From Pleurostoma richardsiae (lineage: Eukaryota; Ascomycota; Sordariomycetes; Calosphaeriales; Pleurostomataceae), in contig JANBVO010000003.1 of assembly GCA_030052745.1 (NCBI GenBank), positions 496,001 to 560,000 of the forward strand: a stretch of 64,000 nt of DNA, read 5' to 3'. Shown piece after piece: positions 1 through 10,858 of this stretch (position 1 is the first letter of the stretch; every line of letters starts with the position of its first letter). Made by a program: the position numbers and the translations under genes. A model generated the notes under the pieces. It worked only from the letters and a program-made list of their open reading frames with translations. It was not told the DNA's origin and ran no database searches.

Positions 1-498
1 AGAGAACCCCTGCGGCGCCACTCCCTCCCTCCCACCAGTGCCACCGCCGCCGCCGCCTGTCCGACCACTGCTGCTGCTGGGCCCCGCCATCCCCGCCAGC
101 GCAAGTAGGTACGTCGATTGCACCGGCCGCGGCGACGCGAGCACCACGGCCGGCGGCACCGCGGGGCTGGGCGACAGCGGGCTGTTGTCGATGGGCACGC
201 GGGCGAGGCGCAGCCGCAGCAGGCGGCGGAGGGCCCCGCTACTGCCCCGGCCGTCCCCCACTTCCTCGAGGAGGTCGTCCTCCTCTAGATCGTCGTCATC
301 GTCGGCGAGGAGCCGGTCGTCGGCGCGGGAGCTGGCGGGGATGCTGCCGATGACGGAGGGCGGGCCGAGGGAGGTGGGAGGTGTGGCGGGCCGGGGGTCG
401 GCGTCGATGCTGTCGACGTCGAAGATAGGGAGGGGGGAGACGGGGGCGGCGAGGCCCAGGGAGGGGAGGATTGTGAGGAGGAGGGTTGTGGATTTCAT
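1..498 (-). CDS. Secreted acidic/proline-rich protein, partial (3' end outside window)
   Basis: The minus-strand frame is open from an ATG at 498 to the window edge (166 codons seen). It begins with a textbook signal peptide (MKSTTLLLTILPSLGLAAP, likely cut after the LAA region). A proline-rich stretch follows, then an Asp/Glu block near residues 70-90, an Arg/Leu-rich patch, and a Gly/Ser-rich stretch toward the edge. Third positions are almost all C or G, which supports this strand over the overlapping low-complexity plus-strand frame. No enzyme motif is visible. I infer a small secreted or cell-wall protein. The C-terminus is missing, so a GPI signal or domain further on cannot be excluded. 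Confidence 0.6.
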   Translation of the reverse strand, partial: MKSTTLLLTILPSLGLAAPVSPLPIFDVDSIDADPRPATPPTSLGPPSVIGSIPASSRADDRLLADDDDDLEEDDLLEEVGDGRGSSGALRRLLRLRLARVPIDNSPLSPSPAVPPAVVLASPRPVQSTYLLALAGMAGPSSSSGRTGGGGGGTGGREGVAPQGFS

Positions 499-2728
499 GG
501 TTGAAGGGGAAGGTTATGCGGTCGTGGGAAGTGCAAGAGGGGGCGTTTTCGGAGGGGATGAAGGGCCTTGTTGCCCGTCGGGATTCCCTCCAGCTTTCTC
601 AGTATCGCGTGCGTTACAGTCAAGTTGTCGGTTGATGTCCCTCCTCTTCTTGTGGTGTAAATAATAGACTCGAGAATTCCCCGGGGAAGAAAACTGGCGA
701 AGACGACGATTGGGATGCGCCGTCCGTCTTTCTTTCAACGGACAATAGAGTTTCGATTTGCCGAGCTCTGTCGTTCGCCCTTTCCAAAGAAAAGCCCGCA
801 AATCGCCCTTTGTCGGCTATTCCGCAGTATATATATGTTTGAACGCCAGTCTGGAATGTTGGAGCGCAGGGGTTTGCTCAATTGGATGACTGGCGCGGGA
901 GAGGGATGCCGCAGCACGGCAAATATCCCCCGTAGTTCGGTGGAATCTGGGTTTATGATCGGGGTGCGTGCAATATGCGATATGCAATATGGAAACAAGG
1001 GCTGGGATAAAAAGAAGGGTCCCTTCGCGTTTTGCCCTCTCTCTCTGGTAAATTGACAGATTGATGTGGGGGAGGAATGTCTCGTATGAGTCTCGACGCA
1101 ACTCTAGTGAGGATGACTGAGACGCGGCTGGTGTCAAGGGCTGAAGCAACCAAGTGACAGGCGGAAAGGAGAGGAAGGAGAGACGAGACGACAGCAACAC
1201 ACGGTGTGAGGAGGGCACGAGGGACACACGGCGTCTAATATGAACGCGCGCATACGAGGTTGAGAGAGGGAGGAAGCGAGAGAGGGTGTGGCGGGCGCCG
1301 GCACGCATCCCATTTTAGGTTTTTGTTATCATTGGGAATGGGGATGGGCACGGCATAATGAGGCCTCTCTCTGTCTCTCCCCTGCTCCCCTGCTCCCTTC
1401 TGGCGCTACCAGCACCCACCAGCACCCACCAGCACGAGCTGCAGCGAACCCTCGTCGCTGCTGGAGCCCACGTTTCCGGCAATCATCGCCCAAGGGAAGA
1501 AGAGCCGATCTAACCAGCAAGGGGGGTGCCCCCCTTTCCCGCCTTACTAACGAGATACTGCGTAGATCATGCACTGCTACCGCTTGGGAGGTGCTGCTTT
1601 GGGAAGAGCAGATTCTGGCACCAGGCATTTAGAGTGTCTAGTGCCCGGATGCTTGCCCGTTAGTTACGAGGTGGAGACTTTCACAGGAGGATTCGGTCCA
1701 GACTCGTCCAGTCCGCAGGTGAACCAACACAATCCAACCCAAACCTCCATAGGTCGGTCGATTAAGGGACCACCAGCCTTAGGATGGCAGACGTGCCCGC
1801 CTATCAGACACTGCTAGCTACTCTGAGTAGTTGGTAGTGCCTGTCTGAGTCTCTCTAATGCGCCCCTCATTCTCTTCACCACCGCCGTCATGTCAGTCGT
1901 GCCAGTCGTGCCAGTCAGTCAATCGTGTCAGTCATGTCTTTTTCTGGCCGAGGGAGGAGGAGGCATGGCGTCTTCCTTCGCCGAGATGATGCCAGGAACC
2001 ACGTAATGGAAACAAAGGAACTTGCCGTCCCTCTCGCCGGCGGTCAGCACTTGATCGGCCGAGGCAGCTGCTGATTGGGAGCGGAATACGTCTGCCTGGC
2101 GGAGCCCGGGCCACCAGGAAAGCTCACGATGATTTCCGGCGATTCTCCCATACGAGGTCTCCTCTCCCTGCGCCGCGCCCCCGCGCGGAAAAAAAAAGGG
2201 ACCCACGCGCATCTCCATCTTTTTTATTCCTCTCGGTCCCTTCGTACCGAGAAATGAGGGCGTTTGAGCTACAGCTGGTGCCTGACTCTTGCCAACAGTC
2301 CAGCTCAGCCACGAATCCATGATTCGACTGATTCCAGCGGGAGCAGAATCCAAGACAGGTGCAATCTCAGCCCGCAGACCGACAAAGGCGCCGGGCGGTG
2401 ATAGTCGTAGCAGGACATCAAGACAGACAATAGACTCAGAGGCCGGTCCCTTGTTAGTCGCAAGCTGAAGAACCGGCGGAAAAGGCGTCATTACAGCACG
2501 CGCCCCGAGGGGCGCGACCTGATTCGACGCAGTGTACGGTTGTCATCGAGCCACATCTGCTCGCGACCGCAGCACGCCAGACGCCAGCGGAACAAGCTTA
2601 AAATCGACATTTTGGCGTCGGGGGCCCCCAAGCGGTCTAGACCATGTCCGGAACGTAGCAGGACCCCTTCCTCAGCATTCCCTTTGTCTTACCCCGTAGA
2701 CCACTCAGGACACTCGAGTTTGTAAGCG
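499..2728. other. Intergenic; promoter of the secreted-protein gene and simple repeats
   Basis: No convincing gene. The part next to 498 should hold the promoter of the minus-strand secreted-protein gene; a TATATATAT run lies at 828-836, too far away to call it the TATA box. Short imperfect tandem repeats occur at about 1410-1434 (CCAGCACCCA-like, three copies) and 1890-1936 (GTCAGTCGTGCCA-like). Several open frames on both strands (for example 1928-2491 minus) lack family motifs and coding-like third positions. Confidence 0.5.
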
Positions 2729-3025
2729 CTATGCGAGGTGAACGTTTGGTTCCGCCGCCTCGCTTGGGCTCTCTTGAGCCCGGAGGAGAGGGCGAGGAAT
2801 CTCGACCAGGTCTTTGGCGTGCACGTTCTGCAGAGAGGCCCCTCAATCTCTGACAAGGAGACATCCCCCACGATGAGATGCACGTCCTTCCCGGTTGTGA
2901 CTCGGCGAAACCCGATCCACTCGTGCTTCATGTACGATCTCGACTACGCCGGCGACCTCGGCAAGGACGAGCTTCGCGAGCTAACGCACGAGGCATACCA
3001 TGCCTCTCTCGTCGAAGGCCAATGA
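2729..3025 (+). pseudogene. Gene fragment, unknown family
   Basis: About 98 codons read as plausible protein on the plus strand, ending at TGA 3025, with a stop just upstream of 2729 and no convincing ATG start or splice acceptor. The last third (CFMYDLDYAGDLGKDELREL and on) has strongly GC-ending codons, which favours this strand. I do not recognise the family. It lies beside two minus-strand relics (3230-3870 and 4189-5760), so a decayed remnant is more likely than an intact short gene. An exon of an unrecognised gene is the alternative. Confidence 0.35.
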
Positions 3026-3229
3026 TACGGCGCGGTCTCCTCAGGCGTGATGTGAATGGAAGCTAAGGAGCGAAGTCTGACGTTTCCATGGAGCGGCGCG
3101 AGGTTCATCTAAGATGACGGGCTGTAAGGTTCCTCTACACAGCAGGGCCACGATGAAGCCTTGAGGGACTATTGACAACACCACCTCTCTGTGTGTGTGT
3201 CGCTTGTTGCCCTCCTCCATCGCAAGCCG

Positions 3230-3870
3230 TAGACTACGGGGACTCTGGTGGCGTTCCTCCCTTGCACTGCGGACATTCGTCATCTGGGTCGTCCTCCGGG
3301 AGGATGTGGACGTTCTTTCGCGCGGCACACATGACGCCGGTCTCAGGGGATTGATCACATCTGATTATATGCTTGAAGCGGTCGCGATGTTCGTCGCGTT
3401 CCTCGTGACGATCTGCACGTCGAACCCGGCATACACGTCCTCACACATCTGTAGCGTTGTTGGTTTTTGCTAGATCGTGAGGGCCGAGGTAGGAAAGCCC
3501 TACGCTGATTGCAGATAGAGTAGCTCCAGGGTTACAGATGTACTGCGTCTTCAACGCTGGCCTCCGCATGGAAGCAGGAAAAGCGTAGAACATGCGAGGA
3601 ACCAAGCACGTCGCGCCTGACATGGCAAGGACCTTGGGCACAATTTCTTGTTCTCGGGAGATGCGGAGATACTCGAGACAGCTTAGCATGACGGGGTCAT
3701 CATCCAATGCTATTGCGACAAGGACGTCGCGCCAGTTCGCGGCGGCTGGGTGTTCTGACACCATGAGACCATGTCTGTAAGTTCGGGTGTTCAAGGTGTC
3801 TGTGATGTCTGTCAGGACGTGTACAACAAGCAGGTCCACGTTCACTGTAAGGGTAGTAACGAAGTGAAGT
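3230..3870 (-). pseudogene. Gene relic, unknown family
   Basis: Minus-strand stretches read as real protein but sit in more than one frame. A block of about 110 residues (3441-3780) contains MLSCLEYLRISREQ and MRRPALKTQYICNP. It is followed by a segment containing DVYAGFDVQIVTRNATNI that ends at an in-frame TAA. In another frame, around 3235-3320, there is a cysteine-pair segment, NVHILPEDDPDDECPQCK. The pieces lie in order on one strand but cannot be joined without frame changes or introns I cannot place. I do not recognise the protein. I call it a decayed gene; an intact multi-exon gene is possible but less likely given its neighbours. Confidence 0.4.
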
Positions 3871-4188
3871 ATATGAACGGCAAAAGAAATGGGTGAAGTG
3901 TAAGATATTGCGGTATGTGTGCTAGCGAGGCTTGGGGGGAAGGGGGACGGGGGCGGATGACGACCGATTTCTCCTATGCCTGGCCCTCTCATCCAGGAGG
4001 TCGCCCAGAGGACACGGAGTTCTGGTGGCTCCTACACAACGTCGACAGGTGTGTGAAAGTGTGAGGCCGGGCGGGAATGGGATCTAGCGACTGGGAACTA
4101 CTTCAAGAGAGATGATAGGGGAAATGTGCAATGGGACGAGGCCAATTAGCCTCTGTCTCGTCAGCTCATCCGATTTCCACGCACGTCC

Positions 4189-5760
4189 CTAGCCATTCTT
4201 TAACGCGTAGTTGAGAGACGTTCCCTGCTTGATCTTCATCAGGTACTGTACATGCCCAATGTCCAGGTCGACGCGTACTTACACACACGGGTGGTCGTAG
4301 ATGGGTCGTCCTGACTGCTCCATCTCTGCAGCCGCCCAGCGAAACATCTCACCAACAACCTGGCGAGATGAGGTGCTGGCAACAGCAATATTGTCAACAG
4401 CGGTATCTTGCATCAGGTGCTCTGCCTTCTCGGCCTCACGAGGGGTCTCATCGTAGCCACTCAGCGAGTCATCAACCCGAAGGAAGCCGCTGTCAACAAA
4501 GTCGCTCCCTTTACCTAACCGCCAGGTCTAGTGGGAATAACCCCATCGATGCCTTTCGCAGGCAAAGTGAGCGCACACCCGTAGTTCAGCCTCATCGGGA
4601 AACATGCCACCAAACGGTGGCCAGGCACATAAAGGAGTGTTTCTGAACTGCGTCTCACTAGGCTCTAAATCCCAGAACCCATGATGTAGACGCCACATGT
4701 CTCCTCGAGCGTCCCGGCCTTCCTGGAGGTAAGGCCGTGACCCGGGGAGGCCTATGAACGACTGAGGAGATCCTGTCCAAGCTGCGACCTCCGGTGGCGG
4801 CCGTGAAGGCAGAGGAGCCCAAAGAGTCCTGAGGAAGTGGGCTATCATCGCATTGGCCGTCTTCGTTCACCCACAAGCTAAGACTCTCCATACCACAGCG
4901 GCGCAACATTGGGACACTGCTGCGCAAAGATGTGAGCTAGCATATCTAGGTTACCGCTCTGGGCCAGGGAGTTCACCACGTGTACGATCGGCTCGCACCA
5001 AGCGCTGACGAGGTTCGAGTCAATATCCGGTTCCCAGAATATGCTCCACAGTGCAGAAGAGAGGAACCGTGGATTTTCACTGAGCGTCTCTCGAACTCTC
5101 GGTTGACAGCGGAAGACGCTGACTTGATACCGGGACTTACGAGTGGAGAGGGTGCTGGCAGTTCGACTGTCGATTGCGTTTAGATGTGCTGCGGGACGGT
5201 GAGTGCCGGAGCAAGAGCAAGAGATGTCTAGCCGTTGAGATCATATGCAGAGGCGAATCTCGTGCGAAACCGTGCCGCCTCGGCGTACGATGGTGGAAGC
5301 AGTAGGAGCTGCCGTCCACGACTGTCTCCCTCACACTGGACTTCATATTTACTTGGTACGCAAGAGTTCAAGGCGGCCTGAGTTTACCCACTGAACGCCA
5401 TCCCTGGCCCAGAGTGAGACCATTACACCACCGCATTTCGTCCGCCGACACTTCTACATCAATATCTGAGAAGCGCCCGTCTTTGGTGGCATTCATCCGG
5501 TTGTCTTCCATCGAACCGCTGGGTAGGTCAGCAAACTCCATGTGCCTTCTCTGCCTCTCGATGAAGGCCATAGATAGAATATACGCCCAGATGAAGACCA
5601 CCACGTAGACTCCGCTGTTCTCGCTGTCAAGGTATCTGAAGCGGGTCTCCTCTACTATCGATCAGAGAGTAGGACGATTCCATGCCAAGACAGGCATCCA
5701 GAACTGCTCTTGCCCACGCCGGAAGACGCTAGTTTCCATGTCGCCTGTCCCTTGAGGCAT
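4189..5760 (-). pseudogene. Decayed multi-exon gene of a fungal hypothetical family, with C-to-T type stop codons
   Basis: Reading down the minus strand from an ATG at 5760, long stretches make coherent protein: an N-terminal part, a membrane segment (VVVFIWAYILSMAFIERQRR, about 5605-5545), SYAEAARFRTRFASAYDLNG, FLSSALWSIFWEPDIDSNL, a Trp-rich block with AAWTGSPQSFIG and CAWPPFGG, and an acidic C-terminal part ending near 4189. The Trp-rich block resembles a hypothetical family I recall from Fusarium-like genomes; this is from memory and not verified. The frame is broken by stops at about 5662, 5228, 5180, 4528 and 4285. Each is a codon one C-to-T step from Arg (CGA) or Gln (CAA/CAG). At least one frame change lies near 4870. 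The donors GTAAGT near 5150 and GTAAAC near 5385 look like surviving introns. The pattern fits repeat-induced point mutation or neutral decay of a once normal gene. Confidence 0.6.
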
Positions 5761-6359
5761 TGAAGATTGGGCAAGTCGTGGGGCAGCGATGGCACTCAAC
5801 GCAAAAGATCAGACAGCCGTACGGTATCATTCCTTAAGCGTGTCGGCCGGTCCTCGTGGAGCAGAGCGTCCCGGTGCTGCTTGCTGCGGTCAGAGTGCGC
5901 GCCAGTTGCCCTGCTGACGGTGCCACGGCATCATCTCTGATGATACCTCATGCTGGCTCCTCTGTGATGTCCGTGCTCGTGGATCCGTAGCTGGTGGACG
6001 ATATGGCGCCGGCTCTGGAGGTTGTGTTCGGTCTGGAGACGGAGAGCTGCCTACAAGAGGCCGCGATGGCGCTGTTTGTATTCCGTACTCTGTATTCAAC
6101 ACCCATTCAGTGCTGTGTCTGAACATGCATCAGGGACCTGAGGGCGCTAATTCGCTGCCCCAGTCGCTAAACCGCCAAGGCGAACACTAGAGCCGGTAGG
6201 GCATGCGCTAGCAAGGGATAAGGTAGTGGGGCTCTCCCAGGCAATTTGTCCTGAGCTGGGGAACCTCTCCCCAGCCCGGGCTGCCTCTACGTGCGGAAAC
6301 ACGATCTTCATCAATCGCATCCTGTCGGATGGCTAAACAACCCTCTCTCTGAGCACCCA
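5761..6359. other. Intergenic, upstream of GPI2
   Basis: A minus-strand frame at 5890-6126 is Pro/Arg-rich and could be an N-terminal remnant of the neighbouring relic, but I see no motif. The 3' half should carry the GPI2 promoter and leader. The frame that extends upstream of the GPI2 ATG begins only at a GTG (6291) and is treated as leader. Confidence 0.4.
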
Positions 6360-8125
6360 ATGGCCCCGCCATCCAGCCTGCAGTACTCGGCAAGCCCTCC
6401 TGAAGATGCAGACGACCGCTTCCCGCCCCTGGCGCGCTCGATGACCGGACCGGCCGCGTTCCAGCCAAGCCGCTCCGACCCGTCCCACCTCGCGCCGGAA
6501 GACGCCATCTACGCCGCCTCTCCGCCTAGGCGGCCGTCCAACTTTGGCAGCGGCGGCAACGTCAACGAGGGCCTGCGCGACTTGCGCTCCCGTCGCCTGC
6601 GACTACACGAGGAAGGGAGCCGGAGTCGCAGCCGGAGGCGCAAGAGGACATGGAAGAAGCTCCTCTGGGTGAAGCAGTCATGCAGGTCTACCCATTCTGC
6701 TGACCAAGGTCTATATATGTTGGCTAACAAGAAGGTGATACAGACCCTGATAACTATACCGATCAAGCCACCTTCCTCGAGAACCTGCAGCGGAACCCTC
6801 GCCTGCAGCCCTACGAATTCTGGCCGCTGGTCGCCGATTCCACCGTCATCGTCCAGCACGTCTGCTCCGTCATCATATTTGTGGTCTGTTTCGTTGGGAT
6901 CTTCCAGGAGCGCGTCAGCCCCGTTTCCGTCGTGGGATGGGGCAGCTTCGCGACGTTCCTCGGCTGGCTTTTGTGGGATTGGTGGGTCGGAAAGGAGAGC
7001 GACGGGAGTGAAGAGGAGGCTGCTGTCGCTTTCAGGAATGCCGGGCGCCGGCGCTCCCGCCCACGGCCACATCGTGACGAGGTGAGAGAGGGAGCCAGCA
7101 GCGTGAACAGCGTGCAAGGCGGCGAGGACTCCACCACGGCGCCCCCGACAACTAGCAATAGCAGTGTTTCCAACCTGCCGTCGGCGGCCAGCTCTACATC
7201 GAACCTCCTGAGCGCCGCAGCGGCTCAGCACGACCAGCCGCCTCAGCGCCAGCCATACCCCAGCAACAACAGCAGCACCACAAACCTGCTATCCGCGAAG
7301 CACACGCACTCCGCATCCGCAAGCTCCCTGATCTCGAACGCGTCCCAGACTAGTGCCACCGGTACTAGCGCGGCTAGGAGCACGGCGCCAGGCACCACCA
7401 CCGGTGACCCGGCTTCCCCAACGAAGCACCGGCCGTCGTCGCCCCTACGCGGCGGCCGGTCCCAGCTCCGCGTGGCCACCATAAAGTCCGCGATCCTCAT
7501 CTACTTCACGCTCCTCGGCCTCTCGCCGATCCTCAAGTCGCTCACGCGGTCGACGTCCTCCGACAGCATCTGGGCCATGTCCTTCTGGCTGCTGACCATC
7601 AACATCTTCTTCTTCGACTACTCGGGCGGGTGGACGGGCGGCGCGGGCGGCAGCGGCGGGGGAAGCGGCGCAGGCAGCGGCGGTGGCAGCAGCACGAGGG
7701 GCGTGGCCAGCCTGTCGACCAACGCGGCGCTGATGGCGTCCACGGTGCTGGCCAGCCGGCTGCCGTCGACGGGCCAGGTGTTCAGCCTGACGCTCTTCAG
7801 CATCGAGGTCTTCGGGCTGTTCCCCGTGTTCCGGCGGTATGCGCGGCACCGCAGCTGGCGGTACCACGTGGCGCTGACGGTGCTGCTGGTGCTGGGCGCC
7901 GGCGGCGGGGTGGGCATGACGCTGGCGGGCGGGGGCCCGGGGGCGGGCTGGCCGTGGAAGAGCGCGGTGGCGGGCATGCTGGGCGGGTGCGTGGTCGTGG
8001 CGCTGGCGATGGGCGGGTGCAGCTGGTGGCTGATCGGGCTCCAGAAGTATAAGAACGAGATATACGGGCCGTGGGACCCGGCGAGGCCGATCATCATCAG
8101 CAGGAGGCACTGGGAGGATGAGTGA
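6360..8125 (+). CDS. GPI2: GPI2/PIG-C, subunit of GPI-N-acetylglucosaminyltransferase
   Basis: This is a multi-span ER membrane subunit of the GPI-GnT complex, which moves GlcNAc from UDP-GlcNAc to phosphatidylinositol, the first step of GPI-anchor synthesis. Exons are 6360-6681 and 6744-8125 (567 aa). The family signature is clear: TWKKLLWVKQSYPDNYTDQ across the junction, then NPRLQPYEFWPLVADSTVIV, AILIYFTLLGLSPILKSLT, IWAMSFWLLTINIFFFDY and a C-terminal QKYKNEIYGPWDPARP. The intron 6682-6743 must start with GC, not GT, to give the conserved YPDNY frame; it ends in CAG and contains GCTAAC. The protein is nearly twice the usual 280-300 aa because of an Arg-rich N-terminal extension, a Ser/Thr-rich insertion of roughly 170 residues (about 7000-7450) and a Gly/Ser loop (7627-7705). 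The start is the first ATG after the upstream frame. Confidence 0.93.
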
Positions 8126-9109
8126 GCGAGCAAGTGTTTAAATGAGTGCCTGGCATAGATAGTCTCGCCTATAAACCATATATCGTTGCTCAAGACCCTC
8201 TTGTGTATTCTCGAGACCCTCGTCATTGAGTACACTCAAAGTAGCTATGTTCCAGTCCTACAACGATGACAGTAAGGTCTCGGAGACCCAGTGCCTTTCC
8301 TCCGGGAGATACTCCGGTCGGTCACTCGCGCCTTCCCCGTAAATGTCTACGTCTGCTTTCTCGGATGGCTCCTTCCCTACAAGAAGCTCCGTGATATCAG
8401 TGTTGGTAACTCCTTCACCGAACTGCGAGATACCATATGTGACTTGTACTTGGGCCTCTTCAGAGCAGACACAGCGTAGAGGTATCCTCCACTCAATTCG
8501 TCTTACACTTCTATTTCACTCACTTTCTTGACGGCTTCATCCAACCCCATTCGACCCGGAGGATACCCCCGGTACAGACACCATACCTTGGTCCTTGCAA
8601 TGACTGAGGATTTTCAAGATCTAGCAAAGATCTGCCGGACTCTGTTCAAGTTTTCTCGGTTGCAATGCTTGAGAGTTCCTTTTAAGCGGCTGTGGAATCT
8701 GCTGAGGACACTTTCGGGAGCATCTCGTGGCTCGAGACCCCCTACACGCACGAGAAAGCCCATGCGTGACGACCTCCGCCGCTGAAAAAAGGGAGCTTTC
8801 AAGAGAACATTCGAGAGCATCTTTCCTTTGGTGTTGCGAATTTCATTCTTTGAAAAAGACTGCGCCATGGGGACTTGTCTCGCCGACCCCAAACAACCAC
8901 CCGTTCAGCTGCCCAGAAGACAAACTTGAGTCACACAACAGCTGCTACCACAAGAATATGACAGGTCAGTTACACTGCCAGCTGTTCTTCGCCGCGGAGA
9001 AGCCACTTTAGCCAGAAATCAGCGTGCGTCGCCATCCAGAGGATCACCTACAGAGCTGAGGTCTGCCGAGAACCTCGCAGCCTGTTACCACAGGCATCCA
9101 AGGTCCGGT
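8126..9109. other. Intergenic, nothing clear
   Basis: This stretch should include the GPI2 3' UTR. Small frames on both strands (for example 8528-8785 plus and 8614-8892 minus) show no motif or codon bias. I see no RNA gene. Confidence 0.4.
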
Positions 9110-9790
9110 CTAAATCCCTGGACGTGATCGACAGGCGTCTCGACGGCAGATGCAAAAGGTTGCTCCGGAGGAGTAGTTAGCCGAGTCGAGTGTGCAGCAA
9201 AGGCACGGACTGCCTTCCTCGAGTAGGATGAGAAGAATCTCCTCACCGAGAAGCCATTCGTGGCTCAAAAGGCCCCTTTTACGAGTGCCACTCCAACAGT
9301 CAATAGTGTGTGTCAAGCAGTCGCCAATGATTTCTGCAAAGGCTGCGATAAATCCTTGCGTATGTCGATCTCTTGGCGACGATATCGGGAAATGATCTGA
9401 CCAGCTTCACCGGCCATGCTTCTGGCCAGACCGTCATCACCATGATCGATAATCAGCTGCATCTCGAGCACAGAGCGTTGAGCTGGACCCGAAACGAAAT
9501 CATCTCTCCTGAGTAAGCTCAGTCGATGCTCAAACAGCTGGCGCAGTCATCCCTCAGAACTGTCATCTGCCTCATTCGGACCAATTCGAAGCCCATCCAC
9601 AACAAGTGTAAGCCAAAGCTCAAATGTGGGCTCGGAGGTGCATCTTCCTTCCTCCTTCGCATGGCGTTTACTAATTTGTGTCACGTCCGCTCGTAGACAA
9701 ATGCCAGAAGCTTGAAAGACCAGATCGGAGGGAAAGACAGATGAAGAACTCGAGAACACCCACCTGCCGCGGCGCGCCTTCTCAGTCGCA
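9110..9790 (-). pseudogene. Gene relic, unknown family
   Basis: The minus strand reads as helical protein in two adjoining frames: FELWLTLVVDGLRIGPNEAD, a TGA near 9548, then LRQLFEHRLSLLRRDDFVSG and IIDHGDDGLARSMAGEAGQI, and in a shifted frame FIAAFAEIIGDCLTHTIDCW onward to a stop at 9110. The TGA is one C-to-T step from CGA. Either there are introns I cannot place or, more likely, this is a gene with one stop and one frame change. The upstream minus-strand frame 9782-10243 may be its 5' part but shows no motif. I do not recognise the family. Confidence 0.35.
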
Positions 9791-10858
9791 AAGCAGGTCT
9801 GGTCTCCTAGAGCAATTATGCTCTCTTGATGGTGTCAAGCTGACCGCGTGAGTTCCCGTCACACAGCTGAGGCAACCTCTATCCAACACGCTGACACGGA
9901 ACGAGCCCGCGGCAACACATCTCAGTTCTCCCATGCATAAGCTAGCGATGCTCTGATTGAACACTGGATGCCTGTCTATCATATCTCTTATGCCGAAAAC
10001 GCGCTGCTGAATAATTGGGGGAGCACAAGAAAGAGGTCGCTTTCCACCAGATGGTACGATTGTCACCGCTCTCTTGGAGTCGAGGCGGGTTTTACATCCT
10101 TGAAGGGTAGCATGCTGGCTGAGGTCCGGCCATAAAGATGGTGTGTACCTGTCAGTGATTCGCTTTTCGGCCCCTCTTCCGCACAGCTCATGTAGCACAG
10201 GCGGTAGGAGGGTGTTGAGGACGCGGGAATATGCCGTTTTCAACGTCCCGTCCGGCTTATCTCAATCAATCCGCGGACGAATCGACAGTAGGCACATCTA
10301 CAAACGGCCAGCGGAGGGCTGGTTGGGATGATTGCGCAACGCCACGCAACCCATGCAGCCCGCTCAAACAGGAACTGCGCCTAGACTGGAATCGGGTCGT
10401 AAGACCAACGGGGGACCCTGGGCCTGGAGACAGGGGACGCGCAACACACACATTCACCCCCAACCGCCAAACAGATAACCACACAGCACCCCTCCTATTG
10501 GCCGAGATGCTGCAGTTTGGCTTCCGTATGAAGCCTGCATGGGGCAAACGAAGCTAGGAAACGTCCCGTATATCCCGTGCGCCGCCAAGAGATGCGGCTC
10601 GGTTGATGGATATTACATCTAGACAAATCGGCGAGCCTAGAACGCCTCTCCACTCCATGTGCCGAGTGGCCTGTTCAAGGAGGTCCGGGGACGGTTTAGA
10701 TGGGAGCTGCTCCGCGTCGCGCGGGAGTGCTACGAACTACTATCACGCTCGACCTAGACGTTGAGCGTTTATTCGCTAGGCCGGCATAGCAACTAGAGCA
10801 CTCCGCATCGGTTGAGATATTCCTGCCGGGCATCCCGGTGCCAGCCAGTCGGGGCACC
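9791..10858. other. Intergenic, upstream of the kinase-like gene
   Basis: It contains a 153-codon minus-strand frame (9782-10243) without recognisable domains and the presumed promoter of the plus-strand gene at 10859. No TATA box stands out. Confidence 0.35.

Noticed and set aside
38-664. 208-codon plus-strand frame of Pro/Ser/Arg runs
   Set aside because: It is the shadow of the minus-strand signal-peptide gene, which has far better codon usage.
1928-2491. 187-codon minus-strand frame
   Set aside because: No motif, no splice signals, no codon bias, and mixed low-complexity; overlapped by other frames.
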